From contig NZ_JADB01000004.1 of the NCBI RefSeq assembly GCF_000518165.1, forward strand, positions 1 through 64,000: 64,000 nucleotides of DNA, written 5' to 3'. Shown here in pieces: positions 25,872 to 35,271 of this stretch. The notes under the pieces are model-generated. The model ran no database searches. It was not told the DNA's origin and saw only the letters and a list, made by a program, of their open reading frames with translations. The translations under genes and the position numbers were made by a program. Numbering within the stretch: position 1 is the stretch's first letter; every line of letters starts with the position of its first letter. Source of the stretch: Bartonella elizabethae F9251 = ATCC 49927. Lineage in GTDB: Bacteria; Pseudomonadota; Alphaproteobacteria; Rhizobiales; Rhizobiaceae.

Positions 25872-27104
25872 TTACTTTGCTTTTGCTTTTAATACTTGAT
25901 TAAAATCAGAACCGCTAGGATTTTGAAAAACCTTTAAACCAAAAAAGGGAAGAATGGAATAAAGGTGGTCAAAAATATCTCCTTGAATTTGTTCGTAGTC
26001 TAGCCAAACGGTGGTGTTCGTAAAGCAATAGATTTCCAAGGGTAAACCATTTTCTGTAGGGGGTAATTGTCGGGCCATAAAGGTCATATTGGGGTTGATG
26101 TTGAGATGCTGTTGTAGATAAGCAAAAACATAAGCGCGAAAAGTTCCAATGTTGGTTAAACGGCGCGTATTGGCGACAACATCGTGATTTTTATCTAATT
26201 GTGCATTCCATTGATCGATTTCTGCTATTTTTTGCGTGAAATAATTTTCTAATAAATTAAATCGGGAAAGATATTTTTGTTCTTCTTCTGTGAGAAAATG
26301 GATACTGGATTGATCAATACAAAGAGAGCGTTTGATGCGTCTGCCCCCTGATTCTTGCATTCCACGCCAATTTTTAAAAGGGTCGGTTACAAGTTTGCGG
26401 ATCGGTACTGAGGTGATGGTGTTGTCAAAATTTTGAACTTTAACAGTATGAAGGGCAATTTCAATTACATCACCATCAGCACCAAGATTGGGAATTTCAA
26501 TCCAATCACCAACACGAACCATATCCGTGGATGAAATTTGAATACCGGCAACAAGAGAAAGAAGTGTATCTTGAAAAATTAACATGAGAACTGCGGCCAT
26601 TGCACCAAGACCGGAGAAAAGAATAAGAGGGGAACGGTCAATTAAGGTGGCGACCATTAAAACGGCTGCAATAGCAAAAAGTGCAATTTTAGCAATTTGA
26701 ATATACCCTTTTATTGGTTTTAATCGTGCTGTTGGTCGTTGTTCGTAAAGGATATTAATGATATTGAGACAGGCAGAAATTGTTAGAACAACAAAAAAGA
26801 TAATGAAGGCGTTGGCAACATTATTGATGACAGTGCTAAATGCATCGGGCAATGTTGGTATAAAATTAACACCGACTGAAAGAATAAAAGCTGAAATGAT
26901 ATTGGCTAGGTATTGAATAGCATTTTGAATATCGGTTGTTGTATTCTTGGGGAGGAGAGAAGAAAGTTTTTTTGCTCCGTGGATGAGTAATTTTCGTCCT
27001 ATAAAGTTGATTAAAAGGGCAAATATAGTAAGAATAACAAGCCAAGAAGTAGCTTCTAACCACGGATATTGAACAATAAATTCGATCACTTTTTTACTCT
27101 CCAT
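25872..27104 (-). CDS. MscS-family mechanosensitive channel (YbdG-like)
   Basis: The 410-residue protein has five predicted membrane helices. The pore-lining/MscS core is LILFSGLGAMAAVLMLIFQDTLLSL, followed by IQISSTDMVRVGDWIEIPNLGADGDVIEI, where the beta domain begins. TVKVQNFDNTITSVPIRKL follows. The long C-terminal region (ENGLPLEIYCFTNTTVWLDYEQIQGDIFD) is typical of the YbdG branch, which opens a small conductance on osmotic downshift. It starts 120 bp from divergent dnaG. The ATG at 27104 has only a weak ribosome site. Confidence 0.9.
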   Translation of the reverse strand: MESKKVIEFIVQYPWLEATSWLVILTIFALLINFIGRKLLIHGAKKLSSLLPKNTTTDIQNAIQYLANIISAFILSVGVNFIPTLPDAFSTVINNVANAFIIFFVVLTISACLNIINILYEQRPTARLKPIKGYIQIAKIALFAIAAVLMVATLIDRSPLILFSGLGAMAAVLMLIFQDTLLSLVAGIQISSTDMVRVGDWIEIPNLGADGDVIEIALHTVKVQNFDNTITSVPIRKLVTDPFKNWRGMQESGGRRIKRSLCIDQSSIHFLTEEEQKYLSRFNLLENYFTQKIAEIDQWNAQLDKNHDVVANTRRLTNIGTFRAYVFAYLQQHLNINPNMTFMARQLPPTENGLPLEIYCFTNTTVWLDYEQIQGDIFDHLYSILPFFGLKVFQNPSGSDFNQVLKAKAK

Positions 27105-27224
27105 TTCTAAAATTATAGGCAGTTGAGAGATTAAAATTTTACAACTGCTTAAGAGGAAGTCTTGGAATTATGCTCTAAAGTCGTTAAATATGCAAAAAAG
27201 AATTTTTAAACTCTGTGAGAGATA

Positions 27225-29162
27225 ATGCGTTTCCCGCCTGATTTTCTTAATGAACTACGCAGCAGACTTCCAATTTCAACAGTGATTGGTCAACGGGTAG
27301 ACTTTGATCCTCGAAAAAGTAAGCCTTCACGGGGAGATTTTTGGGGTTGTTGTCCATTTCATGGTGAAAAGACGCCCAGTTTTCATTGTGATGATCATAA
27401 AGGGCGTTATTATTGTTTTGGTTGTGGGGTAAGCGGTGATATTTTTACCTTCCTGTGCGAGCTTGATGGATTGCATTTTTCAGAGAGTGTTGAGCGTTTG
27501 GCTGATTTTGCAGGAATGAAACTCCCTGTTTTGGATCCACAAAGTCATCAACGTCAAATGGAAAAAGCTGACCTTTATGACGTAATGAAAATTGCGACAG
27601 ATTTTTTTCAGTATCATTTACGCGATAAAGGAGGTGCGCAGGCACGTCGTTATCTGGAGGAACGTGGTGTTACGCAAAAGCTTATAGAGCGTTTTAAAAT
27701 TGGTTTTGCACCGGTAAGGCGTACAGCTTTGAAAGACGCTTTAAGGGCGCGGGGTATCTCAATAAAGCAAATGGAAGAATGTGGACTTCTCACAGCGCAT
27801 GAGGAGAGGGCGGATTCTTATGACCGATTTAGAAATCGCATTATGTTTCCTATCGAAGATTTGCGCGGTCGTGTGGTGGCCTTTGGAGGGCGTGCGTTAG
27901 AGAAAGAGACACGTGCAAAATATCTTAACAGCCCTGAAACAGTGCTCTTTCATAAAGGCAATATACTTTACAATGCAGCATCTGCTCGCAAAAATAGTCG
28001 TTTTGTTGGCGATGAAAAAATTCATTCACTTCTGGTTGTCGAGGGGTATATGGATGTCATTGCATTGACTAAGGCCGGTTTTGAAGGAGTTGTGGCGCCC
28101 TTAGGGACAGCATTAACGGAAGCGCAAATTGAGCTGTTATGGCAGATGGGCAAGGAGCCTATTTTGTGCTTTGATGGTGATGATGCTGGTGTAAAGGCTG
28201 CTTTTCGCGTTGCTGATCGGGTATTGCCTCTTTTAAAGGTGGGGGTTTGTGTTCACTTTGTTTTATTGCCACAAGGAAAAGATCCTGATGAAATTGTTGG
28301 TGCTGGTGGTGCGCCCCTTTTTTCTTCTTTTTTGCAAAAAGCCATCCCTTTGATTGAGCTTTTATGGTGGCGGGCTACCTATGGAAGGCGTTTTGAAACG
28401 CCAGAGACACGTGCGGCGCTTGAAAAACAACTCAAACAACAAATTTTTACGATTAAGGATGAAGATGTCCGTCGTTATTATTTGCAAGATATAAAACAAC
28501 GCCTTTTTGAGTTTTTTCGTCCCTCTTTTTCAAAAAAGAAGGGGGGAGGACGCTATGAACAGATTTCATCTAATAGGGTCTTTAAAGATCAATCCTTTTC
28601 TCTGTTAGAAAATTCTGAAATAGTGCGCAATTCTTCGCAGGCTATTCCTTTACGTGAAGCTGTGATTTTACTTACTTTAGCTTACTATCCTGAGTTATGG
28701 CATGAAAATTTTGAAATTCTCTCTGAGTTAGAATTAAAAAATACACAATTGATATATTTTCACCAAACGATGTTGGAAATTCTCGGGGATCAGTCGCTTC
28801 ATGATAAAGAAACGATGGTTGCGTTCTTAGAAAAAAGAGGGCAAAAAGCTTTATTAGAGCGTATGAAACATCTTGTGCAGAATATTGGTATGCGTATTAT
28901 TTTTTCTGGAGCTCCTATAGAAGATGCACGTGCTATATTAAAACAAGCTGTCTACTTGCATCTTCAGGAACACCACCTACATAAGAGGTTACAGGATATT
29001 GAAGAGCAACTTGTAGAAAATCCTAAGAGTGAGGTTTTTGATCTGCTTCGGGAGATAAAAAGTGAACTGGAGCAGATGCAGGCAACAGAAGCGTTAATTG
29101 AAGGGTTTGGAAGTTGGTTGGATGAAAAAATAGACGGGAACATACAAGATACGATAAAATGA
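27225..29162 (+). CDS. dnaG: DNA primase
   Basis: The 645-residue protein has an N-terminal zinc-binding domain (WGCCPFHGEKTPSFHCDD, then GRYYCFGCGVSGD). The catalytic core has YDRFRNRIMFPIEDLRGRVVAFGGR and the TOPRIM motifs LLVVEGYMDVIAL and PILCFDGDDAGVKAA. The helical C-terminal region binds the replicative helicase DnaB. It lays RNA primers for DNA replication. Length is usual for the class. It precedes rpoD, an arrangement conserved in Rhizobiales. Right after the stop, TGATTCGC and GCGAATCA (29160-29184) form an 8-bp hairpin containing two GANTC methylation sites. Confidence 0.96.
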   Translation: MRFPPDFLNELRSRLPISTVIGQRVDFDPRKSKPSRGDFWGCCPFHGEKTPSFHCDDHKGRYYCFGCGVSGDIFTFLCELDGLHFSESVERLADFAGMKLPVLDPQSHQRQMEKADLYDVMKIATDFFQYHLRDKGGAQARRYLEERGVTQKLIERFKIGFAPVRRTALKDALRARGISIKQMEECGLLTAHEERADSYDRFRNRIMFPIEDLRGRVVAFGGRALEKETRAKYLNSPETVLFHKGNILYNAASARKNSRFVGDEKIHSLLVVEGYMDVIALTKAGFEGVVAPLGTALTEAQIELLWQMGKEPILCFDGDDAGVKAAFRVADRVLPLLKVGVCVHFVLLPQGKDPDEIVGAGGAPLFSSFLQKAIPLIELLWWRATYGRRFETPETRAALEKQLKQQIFTIKDEDVRRYYLQDIKQRLFEFFRPSFSKKKGGGRYEQISSNRVFKDQSFSLLENSEIVRNSSQAIPLREAVILLTLAYYPELWHENFEILSELELKNTQLIYFHQTMLEILGDQSLHDKETMVAFLEKRGQKALLERMKHLVQNIGMRIIFSGAPIEDARAILKQAVYLHLQEHHLHKRLQDIEEQLVENPKSEVFDLLREIKSELEQMQATEALIEGFGSWLDEKIDGNIQDTIK

Positions 29163-29566
29163 TTCGCTTTTTTAATGCGAATCAGTCACTTAAACTTTAG
29201 ATGAGGAAGTGTATGTGGAGTGATATTTTCATAAAGATAACAGTTAATTCATAAAGATGATAATGAAATTTTAGAATGAATTTTAGGAAAAGCGGGAAAT
29301 TGGTTCTTACGATAGGGTGCAGAGATTATCTCAGAAGGGCTGAGAGGTGTCGGGGAAACTTCTGGAGTTTTCCCGCGTTTTTGTCTGGATGGCAAGTTTA
29401 TCTAGATATTAAGGCGTATACAAAATGTATTCTTTCCAATAGTAATCTCTTAAAAGGAAGTATATATGAGAAACTGTTGGTCAATTTAAGTGAGAACAAA
29501 AAAAGCTGGTCACATGAAGACTATGGTTACATGGAAGCTATGAAGTGATCGAGTGGAGTTTATGGT
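29163..29566 (+). promoter_or_regulatory. dnaG-rpoD intergenic region with attenuator-like structure
   Basis: The stem CGGGGAAACT (29351-29360) with AGTTTTCCCG (29366-29375) followed by T (to 29382) looks like a terminator. An earlier GCGGGAAA (29292-29299) can pair with the same 3' arm (TTTCCCGC, 29369-29376), so the two structures exclude each other. Between them TCTCAG-AAGGG-CTGAGA forms a small hairpin at about 29329-29345. If transcription from dnaG or an upstream promoter passes here, readthrough into rpoD could be controlled. A 90-codon frame across this region overlaps all these structures and is not credible. Confidence 0.5.
29351..29382 (+). terminator. Intrinsic terminator between dnaG and rpoD
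   Basis: A 10-bp stem with one G-U pair, a 5-nt loop (TCTGG), and CGTTTTT after the stem. Confidence 0.75.
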
Positions 29567-31582
29567 ATGGCAACAAAGGTTAAACAGAAAGATAATGCGG
29601 AAGTAACAAGCCAAGCGAGTTTGGATGGTCCTCTTCTTGATTTTTCTGATGATGCCATCAAGAAAATGATTAAACTTGCCAAAAAAAATGGTTACGTAAC
29701 GATGGATGAACTCAATGCCGTTCTTCCTTCCGATGAGGTTACATCCGAACAAATTGAAGATATCTTGGCGATGTTTTCTGAGATGGGGGTTAATGTTGTC
29801 GATGATGAGGATGAAGTTGAGTCTGAAAATTATGAAGATGAAGTTACGGTAGAGGGAGGGGACTTAGTAGAGGCCTCTAGCCACGCACTTGCAACGACAA
29901 CAAATAAGCGCGAAGTAACAGATCGTACAGATGATCCGGTGCGTATGTATTTACGTGAAATGGGAGCTGTTGAACTTCTTTCACGGGAGGGTGAAATTGC
30001 CATTGCCAAGCGTATTGAAGCAGGGCGTGAGACAATGATTGCCGGACTTTGTGAGAGTCCTTTGACTTTTCAGGCCCTCATTATCTGGCGTGATGAGTTA
30101 AAAGAACAGCGCATTCTTCTTCGTGAAATTATTGATCTTGAAACGACTTATGCTGGTTCAGAAGCAAAGCAGGCTCCTGTTATTGAGCGAAGTGAAGTTG
30201 ATAAAATAAAAGAAGAAAAGATGTCTTCTGCTATACGTAATATGGGGGAAAATGTAGGAGAAAGAAGCATTGAAGAAGATGATGAAGAAGACGATGATGA
30301 TGTTAACTTATCTCTTGCAGCAATGGAAAATGAGCTTTGTCCTCAAGTTATGGAAACATTGGATTTTATTGCTCAGACCTATGTAAAATTACGCAAATTA
30401 CAAGATCAGCATGTTGAAAGTAGTTTGGCAGAACGTAAAGAAGGGGCTCTTACAGCTTCTCAAAAGAAAAAATATATTCAACTAAAGGGTGAGTTGATTC
30501 AAGCTGTGAAATCTCTCTCTTTGAACCAAAATCGTATCGAAGCTTTGGTTGAACAGCTTTATGACATCAATAAGAGACTTATTCATAATGAAGGTAAGCT
30601 AAAACGAATCGCTAACACCTATGGTATTGGCCATGAAGATTTTTTAAGAGAATACCAAGGGCGTGAATTGGATGCAGATTGGATGAATTATATTGCCACT
30701 TTGCCTACACCGGGTTGGAAAGAATTTTCATTGCGTGAGGCAAAAGAAATTCAAAAACTACGGAGTGAAATACAAAATCTTGCGCAAGAAACGGCTATTT
30801 CTATTGGTGAATTTCGCCGGATTGTTATGCAGGTGCAGAAAGGTGAACGCGAATCAACCATTGCAAAAAAAGAGATGGTCGAATCTAATTTACGTCTTGT
30901 CATTTCAATTGCAAAAAAATATACGAATCGTGGTTTGCAGTTTCTTGACCTTATTCAAGAGGGCAATATCGGTTTGATGAAGGCTGTGGATAAGTTTGAA
31001 TATCGGCGTGGCTATAAGTTTTCAACTTATGCAACATGGTGGATTCGTCAGGCTATTACGCGTTCGATTGCGGATCAGGCACGTACTATTCGTATCCCTG
31101 TTCATATGATTGAAACAATTAATAAAATCGTTCGTACCTCACGTCAGATTCTTCATGAAATTGGACGAGAGCCAACACCAGAAGAATTATCGAGTAAGCT
31201 TTCTATGCCGTTAGAAAAAGTGCGAAAGGTTCTTAAAATTGCAAAAGAACCTATTTCGCTGGAGACACCTGTTGGTGATGAAGATGATTCCCATTTAGGT
31301 GATTTTATTGAGGATAGGAATGCATTACTCCCTATTGATGCTGCTATCCAAGCGAACTTACGCGATACGACAACACGCGTTCTTGCTTCATTAACACCAC
31401 GGGAAGAACGTGTTTTGCGGATGCGTTTTGGGATAGGAATGAATACAGATCACACTTTGGAAGAGGTGGGACAACAGTTCTCAGTGACAAGAGAACGTAT
31501 TCGTCAGATTGAAGCAAAGGCACTTCGTAAATTGAAGCATCCTAGCCGCTCAAGAAAACTACGCAGTTTTCTTGATTCTTAA
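29567..31582 (+). CDS. rpoD: RNA polymerase primary sigma factor RpoD
   Basis: The 671-residue protein has region 1.1 at the N-terminus and region 1.2 [22 protein letters not shown] long acidic non-conserved insert ([12 protein letters not shown]) follows. Region 2 reads [40 protein letters not shown] and [20 protein letters not shown]. Region 3 follows, and region 4 ends with the helix-turn-helix [19 protein letters not shown]. It directs transcription from housekeeping promoters such as those noted here. GGAG precedes the ATG at 29567. Length is normal for the class. Confidence 0.97.
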   Translation: MATKVKQKDNAEVTSQASLDGPLLDFSDDAIKKMIKLAKKNGYVTMDELNAVLPSDEVTSEQIEDILAMFSEMGVNVVDDEDEVESENYEDEVTVEGGDLVEASSHALATTTNKREVTDRTDDPVRMYLREMGAVELLSREGEIAIAKRIEAGRETMIAGLCESPLTFQALIIWRDELKEQRILLREIIDLETTYAGSEAKQAPVIERSEVDKIKEEKMSSAIRNMGENVGERSIEEDDEEDDDDVNLSLAAMENELCPQVMETLDFIAQTYVKLRKLQDQHVESSLAERKEGALTASQKKKYIQLKGELIQAVKSLSLNQNRIEALVEQLYDINKRLIHNEGKLKRIANTYGIGHEDFLREYQGRELDADWMNYIATLPTPGWKEFSLREAKEIQKLRSEIQNLAQETAISIGEFRRIVMQVQKGERESTIAKKEMVESNLRLVISIAKKYTNRGLQFLDLIQEGNIGLMKAVDKFEYRRGYKFSTYATWWIRQAITRSIADQARTIRIPVHMIETINKIVRTSRQILHEIGREPTPEELSSKLSMPLEKVRKVLKIAKEPISLETPVGDEDDSHLGDFIEDRNALLPIDAAIQANLRDTTTRVLASLTPREERVLRMRFGIGMNTDHTLEEVGQQFSVTRERIRQIEAKALRKLKHPSRSRKLRSFLDS

Positions 31583-32187
31583 ATAAAGAAATTGATGCAT
31601 TTTAATTATTCCCCTTTTTTTTCATAGAGGGGAAGGTTTGTTACTGTGCACTTGGGTACTTTTTTGAGAAAAATATGGGAAGATTTCGAATAATCTAGAA
31701 GTTTACGGTCTTTGACGTTTTTCGTAGCGAGACTTTGTGCTTCTCTGTCTCAAAAGAACAACAGATATAGGGTAAAGAGTGGTTATGGAACAGAGAGGTG
31801 AGGGAGGCTCTTTTAAGAAATGAACGATAAAATATTCTTTTTCCTAGAGCGGTTTGTTTTTAAAAGATGAAATATTTCAAGAATAAACTATAGTGCAGTA
31901 TCCTGTCTTTTTGAGAAAAAAGGTGTATTCTTTGAAAAATTATTCTACTATTTTAGGGATCGTGTTTTGTTCTTTCTCAATTGACGAAGGAATTTTTCAA
32001 TAGGTTATGTTCATTTATATAGGCTATTTTTTCAATACTCCCTTTTTCTTCAGATCAATTTTAAGAAAATTGTATGAAGTACGCATTGAGTTGAAGCTTT
32101 TTAAGAGACAGAAATCGATGAAATTATAGAAATTAAATTTTTAATTTTTTATCGATTGTCTTTATTAAAAAAGGTGTGCTTAAGTTT
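31583..32187. other. Gap after rpoD, weak hairpin only
   Basis: About 600 AT-rich bases. TTCCCC and GGGGAA (near 31605-31633) could pair around a T-rich loop just after rpoD, but no T run follows. No gene found. Confidence 0.45.
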
Positions 32188-32649
32188 ATGAGTGGAGAAC
32201 TTCCTTTTTGGAAAGTAAAAAAATTAGAAGAACTTTCTTTCTCTGAGTGGGAAAGCCTTTGTGATGGCTGTGGACATTGTTGTCTCCACAAAGTGGAGGA
32301 TGATGATACGGGTGATCTGTATGCAACCAGTATTGCTTGTCGCCTTTTAGATGAAGAAACTTGCCAGTGTCGAGACTATGTTCATCGTAAATCAATTGTA
32401 CCAGATTGTATATCGTTAGACATTACAACAGTTAAAACGGCGCGTTGGCTTCCAGAAAGTTGTGCTTATAAATTAATTTATGAAGGAAAAGATCTTCCAT
32501 GGTGGCATCCATTGGTATCAGGAGATTGTCAGACGGTGCATAAAGCACACGTTTCTGCACGTGGATCCATAGAGATCTACGAAGATGAATTATCATCTGA
32601 AGAAGATTATCTTACTCATATTACTGGTCTTCTCTGTGAAGGCCAGTAA
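32188..32649 (+). CDS. YcgN-family cysteine-cluster protein (UPF0260)
   Basis: The product is 153 residues from the ATG at 32188; the frame also contains a GTG at 32176. Conserved cysteines fall in LCDGCGHCCLHK, SIACRLLDEETCQCRDY and PDCISL, with WLPESCAYKLIYEGKDLPWWHPL downstream. These suggest a zinc- or iron-sulfur-binding cytoplasmic protein of unknown function. The end of the gene lies inside a strong hairpin. It is convergent with the SIMPL-domain gene 29 bp away. Confidence 0.88.
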   Translation: MSGELPFWKVKKLEELSFSEWESLCDGCGHCCLHKVEDDDTGDLYATSIACRLLDEETCQCRDYVHRKSIVPDCISLDITTVKTARWLPESCAYKLIYEGKDLPWWHPLVSGDCQTVHKAHVSARGSIEIYEDELSSEEDYLTHITGLLCEGQ

Positions 32650-32661
32650 TATGAGCGTTTT
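32615..32661 (+). terminator. Terminator hairpin spanning the ycgN stop codon
   Basis: CTCATATTACTGG plus TCTTC (32615-32632) pairs with GAAGG plus CCAGTAATATGAG (32638-32655) to give an 18-bp stem with one G-U pair and a 5-nt loop, followed by CGTTTT. The hairpin contains the last codons of the gene, so the C-terminus THITGLLCEGQ is constrained by it. Located between convergent genes, it can act in both directions. Confidence 0.8.
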
Positions 32662-32678
32662 ATATAATGCCTAGTGAT

Positions 32679-33410
32679 TTAATCGATCGCAAAGACGACA
32701 GTGACACTCACATTATAATTTAATTCACCCCCTGCAAAATTTGTATCTGCGTAGCTTGCATCTGCTGCTCTACTCATGAGACGTGGCGTTGGACGGTAGT
32801 AATCATCTTTTTCATTGATCTCAATAATTTTTCCTAATTTTAAATCAGCTGCTTGTGCTATTGTTTGTGCTTTTTCAATGGCCTCAGTAATGGCTTTTTT
32901 ACGTGCTTCTTGATAAAATGGCTTCGTATCTGCATTGGTAAAAGTAATGCCATTCACTGAATTAATTCCCAGTGCCATCGCCTGATCAAAGATTTTACCA
33001 GCATTGCTAAGATCACGAATACGTACAGTTAAAGAATTTGAAACTTGATAGAGTTTTTCATTATTCTTTTTTTCGTGGGATGACTGGTAAATAGATAAAC
33101 CTGATGTTTGCAAATCATTTGCTTGGATGCCATTATTTTTAAAAGCTTTTATAATCTCATTGATTGATTGATTATTGGACGCTAATGCTTTTTGAGCTGT
33201 TTTGTCATGGGTAACAACGGCGAGATTAATAATTGCCATATCCGGTGTAGCTTGACTTTCTCCGATTGCAGTCACTGTAATTGTTGCATCTCTTTTACTT
33301 TCTTCAGCATAAGCATGGACAACAGCCAGTGAAGTGGTTAAGAGTGTGAATGTTAATATAGCTATTTTAACCAAAGAACTTTTCAGTGGTTGAATTTTTT
33401 TTTCTATCAT
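32679..33410 (-). CDS. Periplasmic SIMPL-domain protein (DUF541, YggE-like)
   Basis: The 243-residue protein has AAAGGA before the ATG and a signal peptide ending VHAYAEE. The domain starts ATITVTAIGESQATPDMAII, followed by DLQTSGLSIYQ, VSNSLTVRIRDLSNAGKIFDQA and GITFTNADTKPFYQEARKKAI. The family includes E. coli YggE, linked to oxidative-stress defence, and BP26/Omp28 of Brucella, an immunogenic periplasmic protein forming channel-like rings. A mature periplasmic location is expected. It is probably transcribed alone. Confidence 0.88.
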   Translation of the reverse strand: MIEKKIQPLKSSLVKIAILTFTLLTTSLAVVHAYAEESKRDATITVTAIGESQATPDMAIINLAVVTHDKTAQKALASNNQSINEIIKAFKNNGIQANDLQTSGLSIYQSSHEKKNNEKLYQVSNSLTVRIRDLSNAGKIFDQAMALGINSVNGITFTNADTKPFYQEARKKAITEAIEKAQTIAQAADLKLGKIIEINEKDDYYRPTPRLMSRAADASYADTNFAGGELNYNVSVTVVFAID

Positions 33411-33578
33411 ATCTATTCCTTTACATTTATTATGACGACTCTCTCATTTTTGAGAGTTCTTGTAAAGAAATTAGGGCATTAGAAAAAAAACCAATAGAAA
33501 AGAGAAAAAGATGGGTTATAATCTCGGTCAGCTCTTGTATCATAGAGCATTTTAGTTTAGAGAGAGACCACCTATATG

Positions 33579-33655
33579 GGGCCTGTAGCTCAATTGGTTA
33601 GAGCCAGCGGCTCATAACCGCTTGGTTGGGGGTTCGAGTCCCTCCGGGCCCACCA
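33579..33655 (+). tRNA. tRNA-Ile2 (CAT, lysidine-type)
   Basis: A 77-nt cloverleaf: acceptor GGGCCTG with CGGGCCC, D arm GCTC/GAGC, anticodon stem AGCGG/CCGCT with loop CTCATAA (anticodon CAT), T arm GGGGG TTCGAGT CCCTC, then ACCA encoded. The GGCTCATAACC anticodon arm and TTGGTTG variable region resemble the isoleucine tRNA whose C34 is changed to lysidine by TilS to read AUA. It borders the phage-remnant segment on its 3' side. Confidence 0.9.
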
Positions 33656-34723
33656 ATAGGAAGTTGTCCAAGAGAAAAATGAATAGTTGAGTAAAGATTT
33701 GAGGATTTTGCATCCTTCGTTCTTTTGATTTATTTCTCTGTTTGTTCTAAATTATTTTATCATTTTTTGTTGCGATGTTTTTCTATCAATCATTTTAATA
33801 TATAAAGTGGTGATATAGTTTTCAGGCTCATTAAAAAAGTACCTTCATTTGCAAGATTAGTGCATCTAGAATAGTTTAATATGTGTTGCTGTTTGCATTC
33901 TTATTTTTACCATTGTGCATTTTCTGCTTTATGCTCAAATTACATTTTTATGTCATTCAATTGAAGTCACGAGGTCTTTTTTGATTTTACGCTCATAAGG
34001 TATTGGCTGTATTTCCTAAACTTTACCTTTTTTATTGCTAGTTTTTTTTGTTTTGATTGTAAAAAGAGTCTTTTCTTTTTTACAAAATGACTGGCAAGGG
34101 AGGTGATATTCTTTTTGGAAAAATACATTACTTCTTCAAAGAACATAATTTTTTATTGATGTGAGAGAACTTCTTCCTTGTTGTAAATCTACATACAATT
34201 TACCTATGGAGATCATGGGTGATGATTCATTTTATTTTTTTCACATCACCATTTTTATTCATGATAGAGAATCAGTATTTACACAGTGTTTTTGAGGGGG
34301 GTTGCCTTGTCAATGTATTACAGGGCTTTAGGGGACGCGGCTGTTTATAAGGGCTTATTCCCACACCATTCTTATCTTCTTACTTTGCAATATTGTTAAA
34401 AAATATAGATAGTGCTAGGTAGAATAAAATTTTGATAGATTTTTCTTTTGAAATAAGCTTTTTCGTGTTCTTTTATAAAGAGTTCAGGGATATTTTCACA
34501 TTAATTTGTTATTGGTTCGAATCAAAAGATTTGCGTAACATTATTCGCGTTGTTGATAGATCATACCAATTTTCATAAGAAGGTCTGGATCGAGCGATGC
34601 TTTCTTTTTCACCATGGTACATAACTCATAGAATTTTATCTGATTTTATAAAATAAGTTTGTGCACAATTGCTTCCATACTGCCTATTGCAAATATTTTT
34701 TTCTAAGGTATGAGATATGTTTA
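33656..34723. other. 1.1-kb degraded gap after the tRNA
   Basis: AT-rich with no credible gene. It starts right at the 3' end of tRNA-Ile2 and leads into the phage-like regulators, so it may be the left part of an old integrated element. I searched for a copy of the tRNA 3' end as an attachment site and found only GGTTCGAATC near 34516, too short to count. Confidence 0.4.
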
Positions 34724-34737
34724 AACGCTTTAGCGTT
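34724..34737. promoter_or_regulatory. Operator-like palindrome upstream of the 60-residue gene
   Basis: AACGCT-TT-AGCGTT, 6-bp arms. It matches the site upstream of the neighbouring XRE gene (ACGCTATAGCGT). A TATATT hexamer begins at 34738, so a bound repressor would cover this promoter. Confidence 0.55.
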
Positions 34738-34765
34738 ATATTGTTTGACAATACGGAGTGTGACT

Positions 34766-34948
34766 ATGAAGAATGATGAAAAATTTGAGGCGGCTTTATC
34801 GGATATTATTGTGAAATGGGAGTCTTTATCGACGTCTCAAAAGCAGGCGATATTGGATAGAGTGGAAAATTCTACAACTGCTTCTCATTCAACAGAACAT
34901 TTAAAGCTTCAATCTTCTTTTTATCTCCCGACGAAATCAAAGCTATAA
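34766..34948 (+). CDS. Small 60-residue protein of unknown function, phage-like context
   Basis: The ATG at 34766 has GGAG 8 nt upstream. The product begins MKNDEKFEAALSDIIVKWES, then LSTSQKQAILDRVEN, with a serine/threonine-rich tail. It is hydrophilic and helical, with no known motif. Its last 77 bp overlap the 3' end of the opposing XRE gene. The operator-like site at 34724-34737 suggests joint regulation with that repressor. Confidence 0.5.
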   Translation: MKNDEKFEAALSDIIVKWESLSTSQKQAILDRVENSTTASHSTEHLKLQSSFYLPTKSKL

Positions 34949-35186
34949 GTTTTAAGTCTTCATCAGAGATGTTGAAGCCAGTTATAACATATATGGCACT
35001 AGCATTTCCGAGTGTATTTAGAATCGCCATAAGTTTATCGACTGAAGGTCTTTTTCCTCCTTTTATCATTTGTTGGACATAGTTTTGTCCACAGCCTGCT
35101 GCTCTGCTTATTTCGATCATCGTCCGTCCGTCACTTTTTATTAATTCAATTAAGCGTTGGAACCAATCTTTTTCAGTCTTTGTCAT
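34872..35186 (-). CDS. XRE-family HTH regulator, phage-repressor-like
   Basis: The product is 104 residues from the ATG at 35186 with AAAGG upstream; an ATG at 35204 in frame lacks a site. The helix-turn-helix is MIEISRAAGCGQNYVQQMIK plus GGKRPSVDKLMAIL. The C-terminal part (DLKLIALISSGDKKKIEALN) is typical of short phage-derived regulators. A perfect 12-bp palindrome sits 20 bp before the start, so autoregulation is likely. A decayed DNA-binding gene runs the other way, as in repressor/Cro pairs. Confidence 0.8.
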   Translation of the reverse strand: MTKTEKDWFQRLIELIKSDGRTMIEISRAAGCGQNYVQQMIKGGKRPSVDKLMAILNTLGNASAIYVITGFNISDEDLKLIALISSGDKKKIEALNVLLNEKQL

Positions 35187-35206
35187 TTTTAGACCTTTAC
35201 ACATTT

Positions 35207-35218
35207 ACGCTATAGCGT
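35207..35218. promoter_or_regulatory. Perfect palindromic operator of the XRE gene
   Basis: ACGCTATAGCGT is self-complementary over 12 bp and contains a TATAGC that could act as the -10 box for the minus-strand gene. The same half-site ACGCT/AGCGT occurs at 34724-34737. Confidence 0.6.
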
Positions 35219-35271
35219 TAATATTGCATCGCGAATCCAGAATACATGATACAAGGAGCGTGAAAATATCC

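Noticed and set aside
29316-29352. TPP riboswitch suggested by GGGCTGAGAGG
   Set aside because: The second conserved half (CCUGAUCUGGAUAAUACC-like) is missing, and rpoD is not a thiamine gene.
29276-29548. 90-codon frame between dnaG and rpoD
   Set aside because: It runs through the terminator and competing hairpins, has no ribosome site and no recognisable residues.
33579-34526. Phage attachment site as a repeat of the tRNA-Ile2 3' end
   Set aside because: Only GGTTCGAATC near 34516 resembles it, which is too short to be meaningful.
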